A stretch of 57,334 nt of DNA, taken from Chloroflexota bacterium. Its GTDB lineage: Bacteria; Chloroflexota; Limnocylindria; Limnocylindrales; CSP1-4. The stretch is from assembly GCA_021787395.1 (NCBI GenBank), contig JAJYLZ010000019.1:1-57334 (forward strand), given 5' to 3'. Both the position numbers and the translations under genes were made by a program. Position 1 is the first letter of the stretch, and the number at the start of each line of letters is the position of its first letter. The notes beneath the pieces are model-generated. The model was not told the origin of the DNA. It ran no database searches and worked only from the letters and a program-made list of their open reading frames with translations. This document shows, one piece after another, positions 13,896 to 23,748 of the stretch.

Positions 13896-15077
13896 TCAGC
13901 GGCGCGGCAGGTAGTCCAGCGGGTTCACGAACGTGCCGTTGCGCAGGATCGCGAAGTGGAGGTGCGAGCCGAACGCGCAGCCCGTCGCGCCGACGCGGCC
14001 GATGACGGTGCCGGCGGCCACCTGCTGGCCCACCTGCACCAGGACCGCGGAGAAGTGGTGGTACCAGCTGACGAAGCCCCCGCCGTGGTCGATCCGGACC
14101 TGGATCCCCCCGCACGGATCGCTCGCGACGTGGCCGGCGGCGATGACGGTCCCGGCGCGGGCCGCGACGACCGGGTCGCCCGTCTGGCCGCTGATGTCGA
14201 TCCCGTAGTGGTAGCCGTAGATCGTGAGGCTCTGCCCGAAGTACTGGGTGATCGGCCCGATGAGCGGCCAGCGCCACGCAGACGAGGCCGTGGTGGACGC
14301 CGGCGCGGGCCGGGCCGTCGGGCCAGGCGTCGGCTTGGCGACGGCAGGCACCGACGCCGGGCTCGGAGTCGGCCTGGGCATCACCGTGAACGTCGCGACC
14401 CGCGTCGCGCCCAGCGCCGTGCCGCCCGCCGACTGCGCCGTGCCGCCCACCGCGAGCCGGACGGTGGCGCCGTACGGGATCGGCGCGGACGGCGTGAACA
14501 CGAGCACCGTGTCGCCCTCGGCCCATCGGACGCGTCCGCTCCTGGGACTGCCGTTGACCGTCACCGAGAACGCCGCCTGCGTCGCGCTCCGGTCCATGGC
14601 GGCGACGAAGCGGACGGAGACCTGGGCCGGCGGCGGGACGCTGGACTTCCCGGCCAGCGGCCGGAACCGGACCACCGCCGCCGGCGCTGGCGCGGCCGTC
14701 GGCCCGGGCGCCGATGCGGTGGGGTCGGGGCCCGCTGCGGCGAGGGGGAGGACCAGCACGCCCGCGTCGGAGGAGCCGGCTGGCGGGAGGGCGCTCGCGC
14801 CGGGCGAAGCGGACGGCACGATCACCAGCACGGGCGGGACGCCCGCCGCCGTCGGCTGGCCCCCGTGACGCGCCGCCCCGGCGGGCGCGCCCCCGAGCAC
14901 GGCGTCGGCCGCCACCACGGCCACCACGAACGCCGCCGTCAGGGCCGCCGGCCTCCTCGACCCGAGCCACGCGGCCGCCTGCTCCGCGTACACCCAGGCG
15001 AACACGGGCAGCGCGAGGACGAACCGCAGCAGTCTGCGGCCCGGCTGGTCTCCACCACGCGGCGGCTGATGGGGCAA
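13896..15077 (-). CDS. Secreted M23 (LytM) metallopeptidase with Ig-like SbsA domain
   Basis: 393 residues. An N-terminal membrane segment (RFVLALPVFAWVYAE and AALTAAFVVAVVAADAVL) is followed by a Pro/Ala-rich linker, a bacterial Ig-like/SbsA-type domain (about 135-240: VSVRFVAAMDRSATQAAFSVTVNG, GDTVLVFTPSAPIPYGATVRL), a second Pro/Thr linker, and a C-terminal LytM/M23 endopeptidase domain (280-392). The zinc ligands are visible in HYGIDISG and in SHLHFAI. Likely cleaves peptidoglycan cross-bridges or acts in cell separation. The start is a TTG at 15077, the only plausible start before the membrane segment, so it is moderately uncertain. The domain order is clear. Confidence 0.85.
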   Translation of the reverse strand: MPHQPPRGGDQPGRRLLRFVLALPVFAWVYAEQAAAWLGSRRPAALTAAFVVAVVAADAVLGGAPAGAARHGGQPTAAGVPPVLVIVPSASPGASALPPAGSSDAGVLVLPLAAAGPDPTASAPGPTAAPAPAAVVRFRPLAGKSSVPPPAQVSVRFVAAMDRSATQAAFSVTVNGSPRSGRVRWAEGDTVLVFTPSAPIPYGATVRLAVGGTAQSAGGTALGATRVATFTVMPRPTPSPASVPAVAKPTPGPTARPAPASTTASSAWRWPLIGPITQYFGQSLTIYGYHYGIDISGQTGDPVVAARAGTVIAAGHVASDPCGGIQVRIDHGGGFVSWYHHFSAVLVQVGQQVAAGTVIGRVGATGCAFGSHLHFAILRNGTFVNPLDYLPRR

Positions 15078-15235
15078 TCGTGGGGCTCCGGTGGCTGGGT
15101 GGCGCGGCGTCCGGCGGCGCCGCCCCGGGCTCGACAGGGTACACGCTCCGAGCCCCGGGCGGCGGATCCGGGCCGGACGCCGTGCCGGAACCTACGGGCC
15201 GGACGAGGGTGGCGAACGCGCCCCGCCGGGCGGCG

Positions 15236-15658
15236 TCAGTCGCCGGAGTGGCGCTTGCGGAGGGCGCGCGCGGCCTCGGTGACCGCGAGCACCTCCTCGA
15301 GCGGGCTCCCGCCCGCGGCCTCCACCGCGCCCACGACGGCGCCCTCCACGAGCGGCCCCTCGCTGATCCGAACCCGCGACGGCTCGACGCCGGCGTCGGC
15401 GCCGAGCTCCACGGCCGTCTCGACGGCGAGCACAGCGCCGCCCAGGTCGGCGAGCACGACGACCCCGGCCCCCGTGTCGGCCGCCCGGATCGCCTCGGCG
15501 ACCGCGGTCGCGTCGGTCCCGAGCGAGCCGTCGGGGAGGCCGCCCACCGCGACGATCCGGACGTCGGGCGCCATGGCGCGGGCCAGCCGGGCGACGCCGT
15601 CGGCGATCTCGCGCGCATGGCTGACGACGACCAGGCCGACGGTCGGGGCGTCGCTCAC
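15236..15658 (-). CDS. dhaM: PTS-dependent dihydroxyacetone kinase, phosphotransfer subunit DhaM
   Basis: 140 residues of the EIIA-mannose fold. The phospho-acceptor His is in LVVVSHAREIADG near residue 14, with the usual GGLPDGSLGTDA and LADLGGAVLAVE motifs. DhaM passes phosphate from PEP (through EI and HPr) to the ADP held by DhaL. It has only the EIIA domain, unlike E. coli DhaM, which carries fused HPr/EI domains, so separate PTS enzymes must exist elsewhere in the genome. The ATG overlaps the dhaL stop as ATGA (15655-15658). It is the last gene of dhaK-dhaL-dhaM. Confidence 0.92.
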   Translation of the reverse strand: MSDAPTVGLVVVSHAREIADGVARLARAMAPDVRIVAVGGLPDGSLGTDATAVAEAIRAADTGAGVVVLADLGGAVLAVETAVELGADAGVEPSRVRISEGPLVEGAVVGAVEAAGGSPLEEVLAVTEAARALRKRHSGD

Positions 15659-16479
15659 GAGCCGGCCGCCTCGCCCGGCCCCCCGCGCCCCGGCTCACCC
15701 GGCGACGGCTCCTCGGTCGCCAGCGCGTCGGCGAGGGCCTCGAACAGGAGCGCGCTCGACGCCGCGCCCGGGTCGCGGTGCCCGGCCGAGCGCTCGCCCA
15801 GGTAGCTCGCCCGGCCCCGGCGGGCGACCAGCGGGATCGTGGCGTCGCTGCCGAGGGCGGCGGCGTCGGCGGCCCGCCGCAGCGCGGCGGCCCAGGCGTC
15901 CACCGAGCCGGCCGACGGGGGCGCGCCCACCGCCGCCTCGAGGGCCTCGACCGCGGGCGCGATCGCGTCGAGCATCGTCTTGTCGCCGGGCGAGGCGTGG
16001 CCCCGGGCGGCCACCCCGTCCAGCGCGGCGCGGAGGCCCGCGACGAACGCGGCCGGGTCCACCTCGGCGCCCGGCGGCAGCGCGCCCGCCAGGCGCAGGA
16101 AGAACGTGCCGTACAGCGGCCCGGACGCCCCGCCGACCGTGGAGATCAGGGTCAGCGCGGCGTCGCGGCAGAGCGACGCGGGGGTCGCCGCGGGCGATGC
16201 CGGGCTGCCGCCGGAGGGACCCTCGCCCCCCGGCGTCGAGCCGGCGAGGCGGCCGCGGACAGCGGCCATCCCGCGCGCCATGTTGAGGCCGTGGTCGGCG
16301 TCGCCGATCGCCGCGTCCAGCTCGGTCAGCAGGTCGCGGTCACGCTCCACGAGCCGGGCGAACCGCTCCAGCCAGCGCGCGACGGCCTGGGCGTCGACCA
16401 CCGGCGCGCCGCCGCCCGCGCCGCGAGTCCGGCCGGGGACGCCGTCCTCGGGCTCGCCGCTCCCCCGCTCCCCGGCCAC
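15655..16479 (-). CDS. dhaL: Dihydroxyacetone kinase ADP-binding subunit DhaL
   Basis: About 274 residues, longer than the usual 210 because of a Gly/Pro-rich N-terminal lead (20 residues) and two low-complexity inserts. The core motifs are intact: ELDAAIGDADHGLNMARG (Mg-ADP aspartates), STVGGASGPLYGTFF (nucleotide loop) and ARGHASPGDKTMLDA. ADP stays bound and is rephosphorylated by DhaM, then passed to dihydroxyacetone on DhaK. The start is taken as GTG 16479, two bases after the dhaK stop; the frame is open much further upstream, but that stretch overlaps dhaK and later genes and is not coding. Confidence 0.9.
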   Translation of the reverse strand: MAGERGSGEPEDGVPGRTRGAGGGAPVVDAQAVARWLERFARLVERDRDLLTELDAAIGDADHGLNMARGMAAVRGRLAGSTPGGEGPSGGSPASPAATPASLCRDAALTLISTVGGASGPLYGTFFLRLAGALPPGAEVDPAAFVAGLRAALDGVAARGHASPGDKTMLDAIAPAVEALEAAVGAPPSAGSVDAWAAALRRAADAAALGSDATIPLVARRGRASYLGERSAGHRDPGAASSALLFEALADALATEEPSPGEPGRGGPGEAAGS

Positions 16480-16481
16480 CG

Positions 16482-17480
16482 TCAGGCGCCCCAGCGCAGC
16501 GCGGGCGTCCGCACGGGGGCGTCCCACCAGCGCGCCAGCTCGTCGTCGAGGGCCAGCACCGAGATCGAGCAGCCGGCCATGTCCAGCGACGTCACGTACG
16601 AGCCGACCAGCGATCGGCCGATGGCGAAGCCGCGCTCTCGGACGATCGCGGCGGCGGCCCGGAACACGATGTGGAGCTCGATCAGCGGCGTGGCGCCCAT
16701 GCCGTTCACGAACACCAGCAGCGGCGCGCCGGCGGCCGCGGGGAGGTCGTCGAGCACCGGCTCGAGCAGCATCCGCGCCGCCTCGTCGGCGGCGGCCAGC
16801 GGGACCCGCTGCCGGCCCGGCTCGCCGTGGATCCCGATCCCCAGCTCCATCTCGTCGGGCGCGAGCTCGAAGCCCGGCCGCCCCACGGCGGGCACGGTGC
16901 AGCCCGCCAGGGCCAGCCCCATCGACCGCGAGCCGTCCGCCACCCGCGCCGCCAGCGCGTGGACCGCGTCGAGCGGCAGGCCAGCCTCGGCGGCCGCGCC
17001 CGCGATCTTCTCCACGAACAGGGTGCCGCCGACGCCGCGCCGACCCGCCGTCCAGGTGGAGTTCTCGACCGCGACGTCGTCCGCCACCAGGACCGAGCGC
17101 ACCTCGAGCCCCTCGGCGGCCGCCAGCTCGGCGGCGAGCTCGAAGTTCATCACGTCGCCGGTGTAGTTCTTCACCACGTGGAGCACGCCCGCCCCGGCGT
17201 CCACGGTCCGCGTGGCGGCCAGGATCTGGTCCGGCACCGGCGACGTGAACACCTCGCCCGGGCAGGCGGCGTCGAGCATGCCCGCACCCACGAACCCGGC
17301 GTGCAGCGGCTCGTGCCCCGAGCCGCCGCCCGACACCAGGCCCACCTTGCCGGCCACCGGGGCGTCGGCGCGGACCACCACGCGCGGGGCGGCCAGCCGC
17401 AGCTCGCCCGGGTGGGCGGCGACCAGCCCCTCGAGGGCCTCGTCCACCACGGCCTCGGGCCGGTTGATCAGCTTCTTCAT
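16482..17480 (-). CDS. dhaK: Dihydroxyacetone kinase substrate-binding subunit DhaK
   Basis: 332 residues, normal length. Dihydroxyacetone is bound covalently as a hemiaminal to His218 in GIGIHGEPG. Other family motifs are [18 protein letters not shown] (residues 48-65), [11 protein letters not shown] (104-113), the [16 protein letters not shown] loop and a late NGMGATPL segment. ATG 17480 was preferred over GTG 17489 because GGAGGTG lies 6-7 nt upstream of it. First gene of dhaKLM. The operon makes DHAP from dihydroxyacetone, which links to glycerol and sugar metabolism. No glycerol dehydrogenase or DhaR regulator is adjacent. Confidence 0.94.
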   Translation of the reverse strand: MKKLINRPEAVVDEALEGLVAAHPGELRLAAPRVVVRADAPVAGKVGLVSGGGSGHEPLHAGFVGAGMLDAACPGEVFTSPVPDQILAATRTVDAGAGVLHVVKNYTGDVMNFELAAELAAAEGLEVRSVLVADDVAVENSTWTAGRRGVGGTLFVEKIAGAAAEAGLPLDAVHALAARVADGSRSMGLALAGCTVPAVGRPGFELAPDEMELGIGIHGEPGRQRVPLAAADEAARMLLEPVLDDLPAAAGAPLLVFVNGMGATPLIELHIVFRAAAAIVRERGFAIGRSLVGSYVTSLDMAGCSISVLALDDELARWWDAPVRTPALRWGA

Positions 17481-17615
17481 CGGCACCACCTCCGCAGCGC
17501 AGGCGCCGCACCCGCCCGGCAGGCGGACGTCGCCGGTACGCCCGCGACCATCGTGCTCCGCTCGGCGGCGCGGCGCCAGCCTCGGTGCGGTGCTCGCGGC
17601 CGGCGGTGCCCGACG

Positions 17616-18077
17616 CTACGGCTCCCCGATGTCCTCGTTCCAGACGTCCGGGCGGGCCGCGACGAACGCCTCCATCAGCGCCCTGGGCTCGGGCAGGTCG
17701 AGGTTCACGACCTCCACGCCGCGCGACCGCAGGTACGCCTCGCCGGGCGAGAGGAAGGTGCGGTTCTCGCCGATCACCACGCGCGGGATCTTGTACAGCA
17801 GGATCGCGCCGGTGCACATGTCGCAGGGCGACAGGGTGGTGTACATCGTGGCGCGGGCGTAGACGGGGGCCGGCAGCCGGCCCGCCGCCTCGAGCGCATC
17901 GGTCTCGCCGTGGCGGATGGCGCTGCCGTCCTGGACCCGCCGGTTGTGGCCAGCGCCCAGAACGCGCCCGTCGGCGACCAGCGCCGCCCCGATCGGGACG
18001 CCGCCCTCGTCGCGACCGAGCCGGGCCTGCTCGATCGCGACCTCCATGAACTGCCGGTCGTCGGGTCGGACGCCCAC
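17616..18077 (-). CDS. Cytosine deaminase, yeast FCY1-type
   Basis: 153 residues of the cytidine-deaminase-like zinc fold. Zinc ligands and catalytic Glu: His56-Gly-Glu58 (AIRHGETDALE) and Cys85/Cys88 (TTLSPCDMCTGAILLYKIP). The stretch from there through VVIGENRTF and the C-terminal WNEDIGEP ending match fungal cytosine deaminase closely; even the spacing is the same (yeast His62, Cys91, Cys94). Bacterial CodA is an unrelated amidohydrolase, so this is the eukaryote-like type, which does also occur in bacteria. Expected to convert cytosine to uracil for salvage. GTG 18077 follows AAGGAGG closely. A guanine or tRNA-adenosine deaminase is the alternative, less likely given the C-terminus. Confidence 0.87.
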   Translation of the reverse strand: MGVRPDDRQFMEVAIEQARLGRDEGGVPIGAALVADGRVLGAGHNRRVQDGSAIRHGETDALEAAGRLPAPVYARATMYTTLSPCDMCTGAILLYKIPRVVIGENRTFLSPGEAYLRSRGVEVVNLDLPEPRALMEAFVAARPDVWNEDIGEP

Positions 18078-18125
18078 GGCGCGCCTCCTTGTGCTCCCTC
18101 GGTTGCGAGCGGGCGCCCGGTTGGC

Positions 18126-20348
<2,223 letters not shown>

Positions 20349-20527
20349 TCAGGGCCCGCTTCGGCGCCTCCCCGGCCAGTGCAGGCGCCTGTCTGCGCGG
20401 CGCCCGCGCCCCGCCGTCGGGGTCGGGCGACGGCGGGCGTCCCCGCCGCCTCGTCTCGAGCGGACAGGGTGCAAGATGTGGGCATCGCGCCGGTCCGGAC
20501 CGGCGCCCCACTCGCGGCGGGGAGTCC

Positions 20528-21037
20528 GTGTCAGCTCGAGTTCTCGTCGCCTACGCCACCAAGCTGGGCTCCACGGCGGAGATCGCCGAGGCGATCGCCC
20601 AGGTCCTGCGCGACGGGGGCCACCGCGCCGTGGCGAGGCCCGCTCGAGAGGTGACCAGCCTCGACGAGTACGACGCCGTGGTCCTCGGCAGCGCGCTGTA
20701 CGCCGCCTATTGGCAGCGCGACGCGCACCGGTTCGTCGAGCGCTTCCGCGAGCAGCTCCAGGCGCGGCCGCTGTGGCTGTTCAGCGGCGGGCCGCTGGAC
20801 CGCCGCATGGCCAGGGCGGACCAGCCGATCACGCCGCACGGCGCGGAGATCACCAAGGGGCTCGGCGCCCGCGCGCACCACACGTTCGGCGGCCGGCTCC
20901 GGCCCGATGCGGACGTCGCGCCGCAGGTCCTCCAGACGCACCGGTTCGGCGACTTCCGCGACTGGCAGAAGATCGTCGAGTACGGCTACCGGATCGGCCG
21001 CGAGCTGGACCGGATGACCTTCCCGCCGTCCGGCTGA
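20528..21037 (+). CDS. Flavodoxin-domain protein (HemG-like)
   Basis: 169 residues. The N-terminal VLVAYATKLGSTAEIAEAI is the FMN phosphate-binding loop (T-x-x-G-S-T), followed by DAVVLGSALYAAYWQRDAHRFV, a long-chain flavodoxin-like 'flavodoxin domain' pattern seen in oxygen-independent protoporphyrinogen oxidase HemG and in menaquinone-dependent relatives. The C-terminal GDFRDWQKIVEYGYRIGREL (split here by family variability) is typical of HemG-like proteins (F-x-D-W-x-x-I). GTG 20528 is preceded by GGGGAG. Divergent from katG with a 260-bp gap in which I see no convincing regulator site. Whether it serves haem synthesis cannot be decided from this context. Confidence 0.8.
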   Translation: MSARVLVAYATKLGSTAEIAEAIAQVLRDGGHRAVARPAREVTSLDEYDAVVLGSALYAAYWQRDAHRFVERFREQLQARPLWLFSGGPLDRRMARADQPITPHGAEITKGLGARAHHTFGGRLRPDADVAPQVLQTHRFGDFRDWQKIVEYGYRIGRELDRMTFPPSG

Positions 21038-21076
21038 GGCGGGCGCCGCGTCAGGCCGCCCCGATCCGACGGAGGG

Positions 21077-21094
21077 GCCGCCCAGGCGGGCGGC
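21077..21094 (+). terminator. Short GC hairpin after the flavodoxin gene
   Basis: A perfect 7-bp stem (GCCGCCC / GGGCGGC) with an AGGC loop lies 40 bp after the flavodoxin stop. There is no T-run, so this is a weak, terminator-like hairpin at best; in such GC-rich DNA it could be chance. Confidence 0.3.
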
Positions 21095-21194
21095 GTCGCC
21101 CCGACCGGCCCCGAGCCTCCCGGCCCCGCCCAGCCGGGCTGGATGGCATGTGCCTCATTCGCGAACGGTCATCGATCTGGGCAGCCACTGGTCA

Positions 21195-21223
21195 TTAGGC
21201 GATTTCGCGATTCAGCCTATGAT
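21195..21223 (+). promoter_or_regulatory. Candidate promoter in a locally AT-rich patch
   Basis: The 346-bp gap 21038-21383 has no gene. Bases about 21145-21235 are strikingly AT-rich for this window and contain TATGAT (21218-21223) with TTAGGC (21195-21200) 17 bp upstream. This is the best -10/-35 pair before the small gene at 21384; the 5' leader would be about 155 nt. I recognise no riboswitch in that leader. Confidence 0.4.
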
Positions 21224-21383
21224 TTCGGTACCGGCCAGGTCCGACCACCGCGGGGTGGCGGCTGTCCGGGGTCGCGGATCCGGCGCCCGAGGCGCACACC
21301 ACGTTGGGCCGCGGCAGTGCCTCCGGCAACCGACCTCGCCCGCCCAGCGGGCATTCGGCGGTGCCGAGGCGGGGAAACATGAC

Positions 21384-21668
21384 ATGAACGAAGACACCCT
21401 CCTGGCCGCCATCGACGACGCCGTCGGCGCCTCCACCCTGTGCACCTGCGGCAAGGAGCTCCGGATCGCCGAGCGCGACGGCATCGTGTACCTCGAGTGC
21501 CCCGAGCTCGCGGGCCCGTCGAGGCTCCCTGCCCGCCTGGCAGCCTTCCTGTTCGACACGACGCACGACCGGCGGCCCGTGGGCACCCTGTCGACTGCGC
21601 CCGTCCGCGCCACCGCCAGCCCGCGGCCCGCTGCATCGCTGGCCCGGCCCGTCGCGGTCCGCGGCTAG
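21384..21668 (+). CDS. Small hypothetical protein with a CxC motif
   Basis: 94 residues, unrecognised. The first 70 residues look like a compact folded domain: EDTLLAAIDDAVGAS, then TLCTCGKELRIAERD with a Cys-x-Cys pair, then GIVYLECPELAG with a third Cys, and LAAFLFDTTHDRRPV. The last 25 are Ala/Pro/Arg-rich. Three cysteines in this arrangement could hold zinc (as a rubredoxin-like half knuckle) but a fourth ligand is not obvious; a His (THDRR) is near. The open frame extends upstream to 21150, but that part lacks protein-like sequence, so ATG 21384 is used. I have the impression of similar small proteins in related Chloroflexota, unverified. Confidence 0.6.
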   Translation: MNEDTLLAAIDDAVGASTLCTCGKELRIAERDGIVYLECPELAGPSRLPARLAAFLFDTTHDRRPVGTLSTAPVRATASPRPAASLARPVAVRG

Positions 21669-21683
21669 CAGGACCCTCGAGGC

Positions 21684-21701
21684 GCGCCGCCCCGGCGGCG
21701 C
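21684..21701. terminator. Bidirectional hairpin between convergent genes
   Basis: A perfect 8-bp stem, GCGCCGCC / GGCGGCGC, with only CC between the arms, lies in the 47-bp gap between the stop codons of two convergent genes. Position suggests a shared terminator; there is no T-run on either side. Confidence 0.45.
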
Positions 21702-21715
21702 AGCCTGGGAGCGCG

Positions 21716-22567
21716 TCAGCCCCGGGCGCGGTCCAGGGCGGCCAGCTCGTCCTCGGAGAGCGCCAAGCCCACCGCGCCGAGGTTCTCGCGCAGGTGCTCG
21801 ACACGGGTCGCGCCCGGGATGGCGACCACGCGCGGGTCCCGTGACAGCAGCCAGCTGAGGCCGATCTGGGCGGGGGTCTTGCCGCGCTCGCGCGCGACGC
21901 CCGCGACGGCTCGGTCGAGCGGCGAGCCCTCGGCCCGGGCGCGCCCGCCCGCGAGCGGGCGGTAGGCGATGAGCGCGACGTCGAGGTCCCGGCACGCCTC
22001 GAGGACGCCGTTCCGCTCCGGGTCGCGGTGGAACAGGCTGTACTGGACCTCGTTCGCGGCCAGCGCGACGCCGTGGCGGTCGAGCCGGTCGGCGGCGAGG
22101 CGCATCTGCCGGGCGCTGAAGTTGCTCACGCCCACGGCCCGGGCCCGGCCGTCGTGCGCCGCCTCGGCCAGGCGGTCCATGAGCCAGCGGATGCCGCGAG
22201 GCGAATACGGGAAGTGGACCAGGTACAGGTCGACGGCCTCGAGGCCGAGCCGGTCGAGCGCGCCCTGCAGCGCGCGGTGGAAGGAGCGCGCGGAGACCCG
22301 GTAGGGGTACGGCGCGAACTTCGCGACGACCTGGACCGGCCTGGCGTCCCGGCGCGCGCACTGGCCGATGGCGCGCTCCGATCCCCCGAGCTGGTAGATC
22401 TCGGCGGTGTCGAGCAGCCCGGCGCCGGCGTCGATGGAGGCGCTGAACACACCCTGGAGCTCCTCGGCGGGCCGCGAGCGGGATCCCCAGCGGTTGGTCC
22501 CGACGCCGAGCGCCGGGACGAGCACGCCGGACTGGCCCAGGCGTCGCATCGGGATCCCTGCATCCAT
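21716..22567 (-). CDS. Aldo/keto reductase
   Basis: 283 residues of the AKR (beta/alpha)8 fold. The catalytic tetrad is complete: Asp53 and Tyr58 (LLDTAEIYQLGGSE), Lys83 (VVAKFAP), His118 (YLVHFPYSPRG). NADPH-binding elements near the C-terminus are AIPGATRVEHLRENLGA. AKRs reduce aldehydes and ketones; the substrate cannot be predicted. ATG 22567 gives the normal N-terminus (MRRLGQSGVLVPALGVGTN); the ATG at 22549 is possible and has AGGG upstream. The same frame stays open to 23275, but that stretch runs antisense to ku and is not coding. Confidence 0.9.
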   Translation of the reverse strand: MDAGIPMRRLGQSGVLVPALGVGTNRWGSRSRPAEELQGVFSASIDAGAGLLDTAEIYQLGGSERAIGQCARRDARPVQVVAKFAPYPYRVSARSFHRALQGALDRLGLEAVDLYLVHFPYSPRGIRWLMDRLAEAAHDGRARAVGVSNFSARQMRLAADRLDRHGVALAANEVQYSLFHRDPERNGVLEACRDLDVALIAYRPLAGGRARAEGSPLDRAVAGVARERGKTPAQIGLSWLLSRDPRVVAIPGATRVEHLRENLGAVGLALSEDELAALDRARG

Positions 22568-22771
22568 GGCGGACACACTACAGGCGCGGCGCCCGAGTCG
22601 TCCTGGCGACCGATCGGTCGCGGGCGCGGCGGCGCACCGTCTCGGGCATCCTCCGACCTCGGGTGGCCCCCGGATCGGCCCCGCTTGCTCCCGGTGGTAC
22701 GCTCGCCTCCCGGCCAGGCACCGTCCCAGCGTCCCCGCCCCGCCGGCACGCAACGCGAGGTCCAGGGCACC

Positions 22772-23716
22772 GTGGCGCGCTCGATGTGGAAGGGGGCCAT
22801 CTCCTTCGGCCTCATCACGATCCCGGTCAAGCTGTACACCGCGACCGATTCCGAGGCGGCCGTCCGGTTCAACATGCTGCACGCCGCGGACCTGTCGCGG
22901 ATCCAGATGAAGACCTGGTGCCCGGTCGAGGACGCGGCCATCTCGCGGGCGGACACCGTCAAGGGCTACGAGTACAGCCCGGGCAAGTACGTGGTGATCA
23001 CGGACGAGGACCTCGAGCGGCTCCCCGTCAAGACGATGCACACGATCGAGATCGAGCAGTTCTCGCCCCGCGAGGCGGGCGCCAGCCCGCTCGGCTTCGT
23101 CAAGGCCGCCTACTACGTCGAGCCCGAGAAGATGGGCCGGCGCGCGTTCGCGCTGCTGCGCCAGGTGCTCGCCGGCAAGGGGCTGACGGCGGTGTGCAAG
23201 GTGGTCATCCGGGAGCGGGAGCAGCTCGCGGTCCTCGACCCGTACCAGGACACCATGCTCCTCACCACGCTCCACTGGCCGGACGAGATCCGCTCCGCCG
23301 CGGACGTGGACATGGGCGACGAGTCGTTCGAGTTCAAGCCCGCCGAGCTGGCCATGGCCGACCAGCTGGCCGACGCGATGACCGCCGACTTCGACCCGAC
23401 CCGCTACCGCGACGAGTACCGCGAGGCGCTGATGGCGGTGATCGAGGCCAAGGTGGCGGGCCAGCAGGTGGTGGAGCAGCCGGCGGCGGCCGAGGAGGGC
23501 TCGGCCAGCCTGGCGGACCTCATGAAGCTGCTCGAGGCCAGCGTGAAGGCGCAGGTCGCCGCGCGCGACGCGGGCGGTGCCGCCCCGGTCTCGCTCGCCG
23601 ACGCCAAGGCGGGACGCGGATCCAGGCCCGCCGCGAAGGCGACGACGAAGGCGGAGGCGGCCGAGGCCGAGGCCGAGTCGGGGGCCCGCCCGGCCCGCCG
23701 CCGGCGCGCATCCTGA
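22772..23716 (+). CDS. ku: Non-homologous end-joining protein Ku
   Basis: 314 residues. The opening ARSMWKGAISFGLITIPVKL is the hallmark of bacterial Ku, followed by the DNA-encircling beta-barrel core (NMLHAADLSRIQMKTWCP, GKYVVITDEDLERL, IEIEQFSP, SPLGFVKAAYYVEP). The C-terminal 70 residues are a Lys/Ala/Glu-rich tail ending in RPARRRRAS, the basic extension known to aid DNA binding and LigD contact. GTG 22772 is chosen because it gives the canonical MARS start. Ku binds broken DNA ends as a homodimer and recruits LigD, whose gene starts 32 bp downstream in the same direction. Confidence 0.96.
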   Translation: MARSMWKGAISFGLITIPVKLYTATDSEAAVRFNMLHAADLSRIQMKTWCPVEDAAISRADTVKGYEYSPGKYVVITDEDLERLPVKTMHTIEIEQFSPREAGASPLGFVKAAYYVEPEKMGRRAFALLRQVLAGKGLTAVCKVVIREREQLAVLDPYQDTMLLTTLHWPDEIRSAADVDMGDESFEFKPAELAMADQLADAMTADFDPTRYRDEYREALMAVIEAKVAGQQVVEQPAAAEEGSASLADLMKLLEASVKAQVAARDAGGAAPVSLADAKAGRGSRPAAKATTKAEAAEAEAESGARPARRRRAS

Positions 23717-23748
23717 GCGCGCCCCGGCGCTGACCGGGAAGGCGCGCC

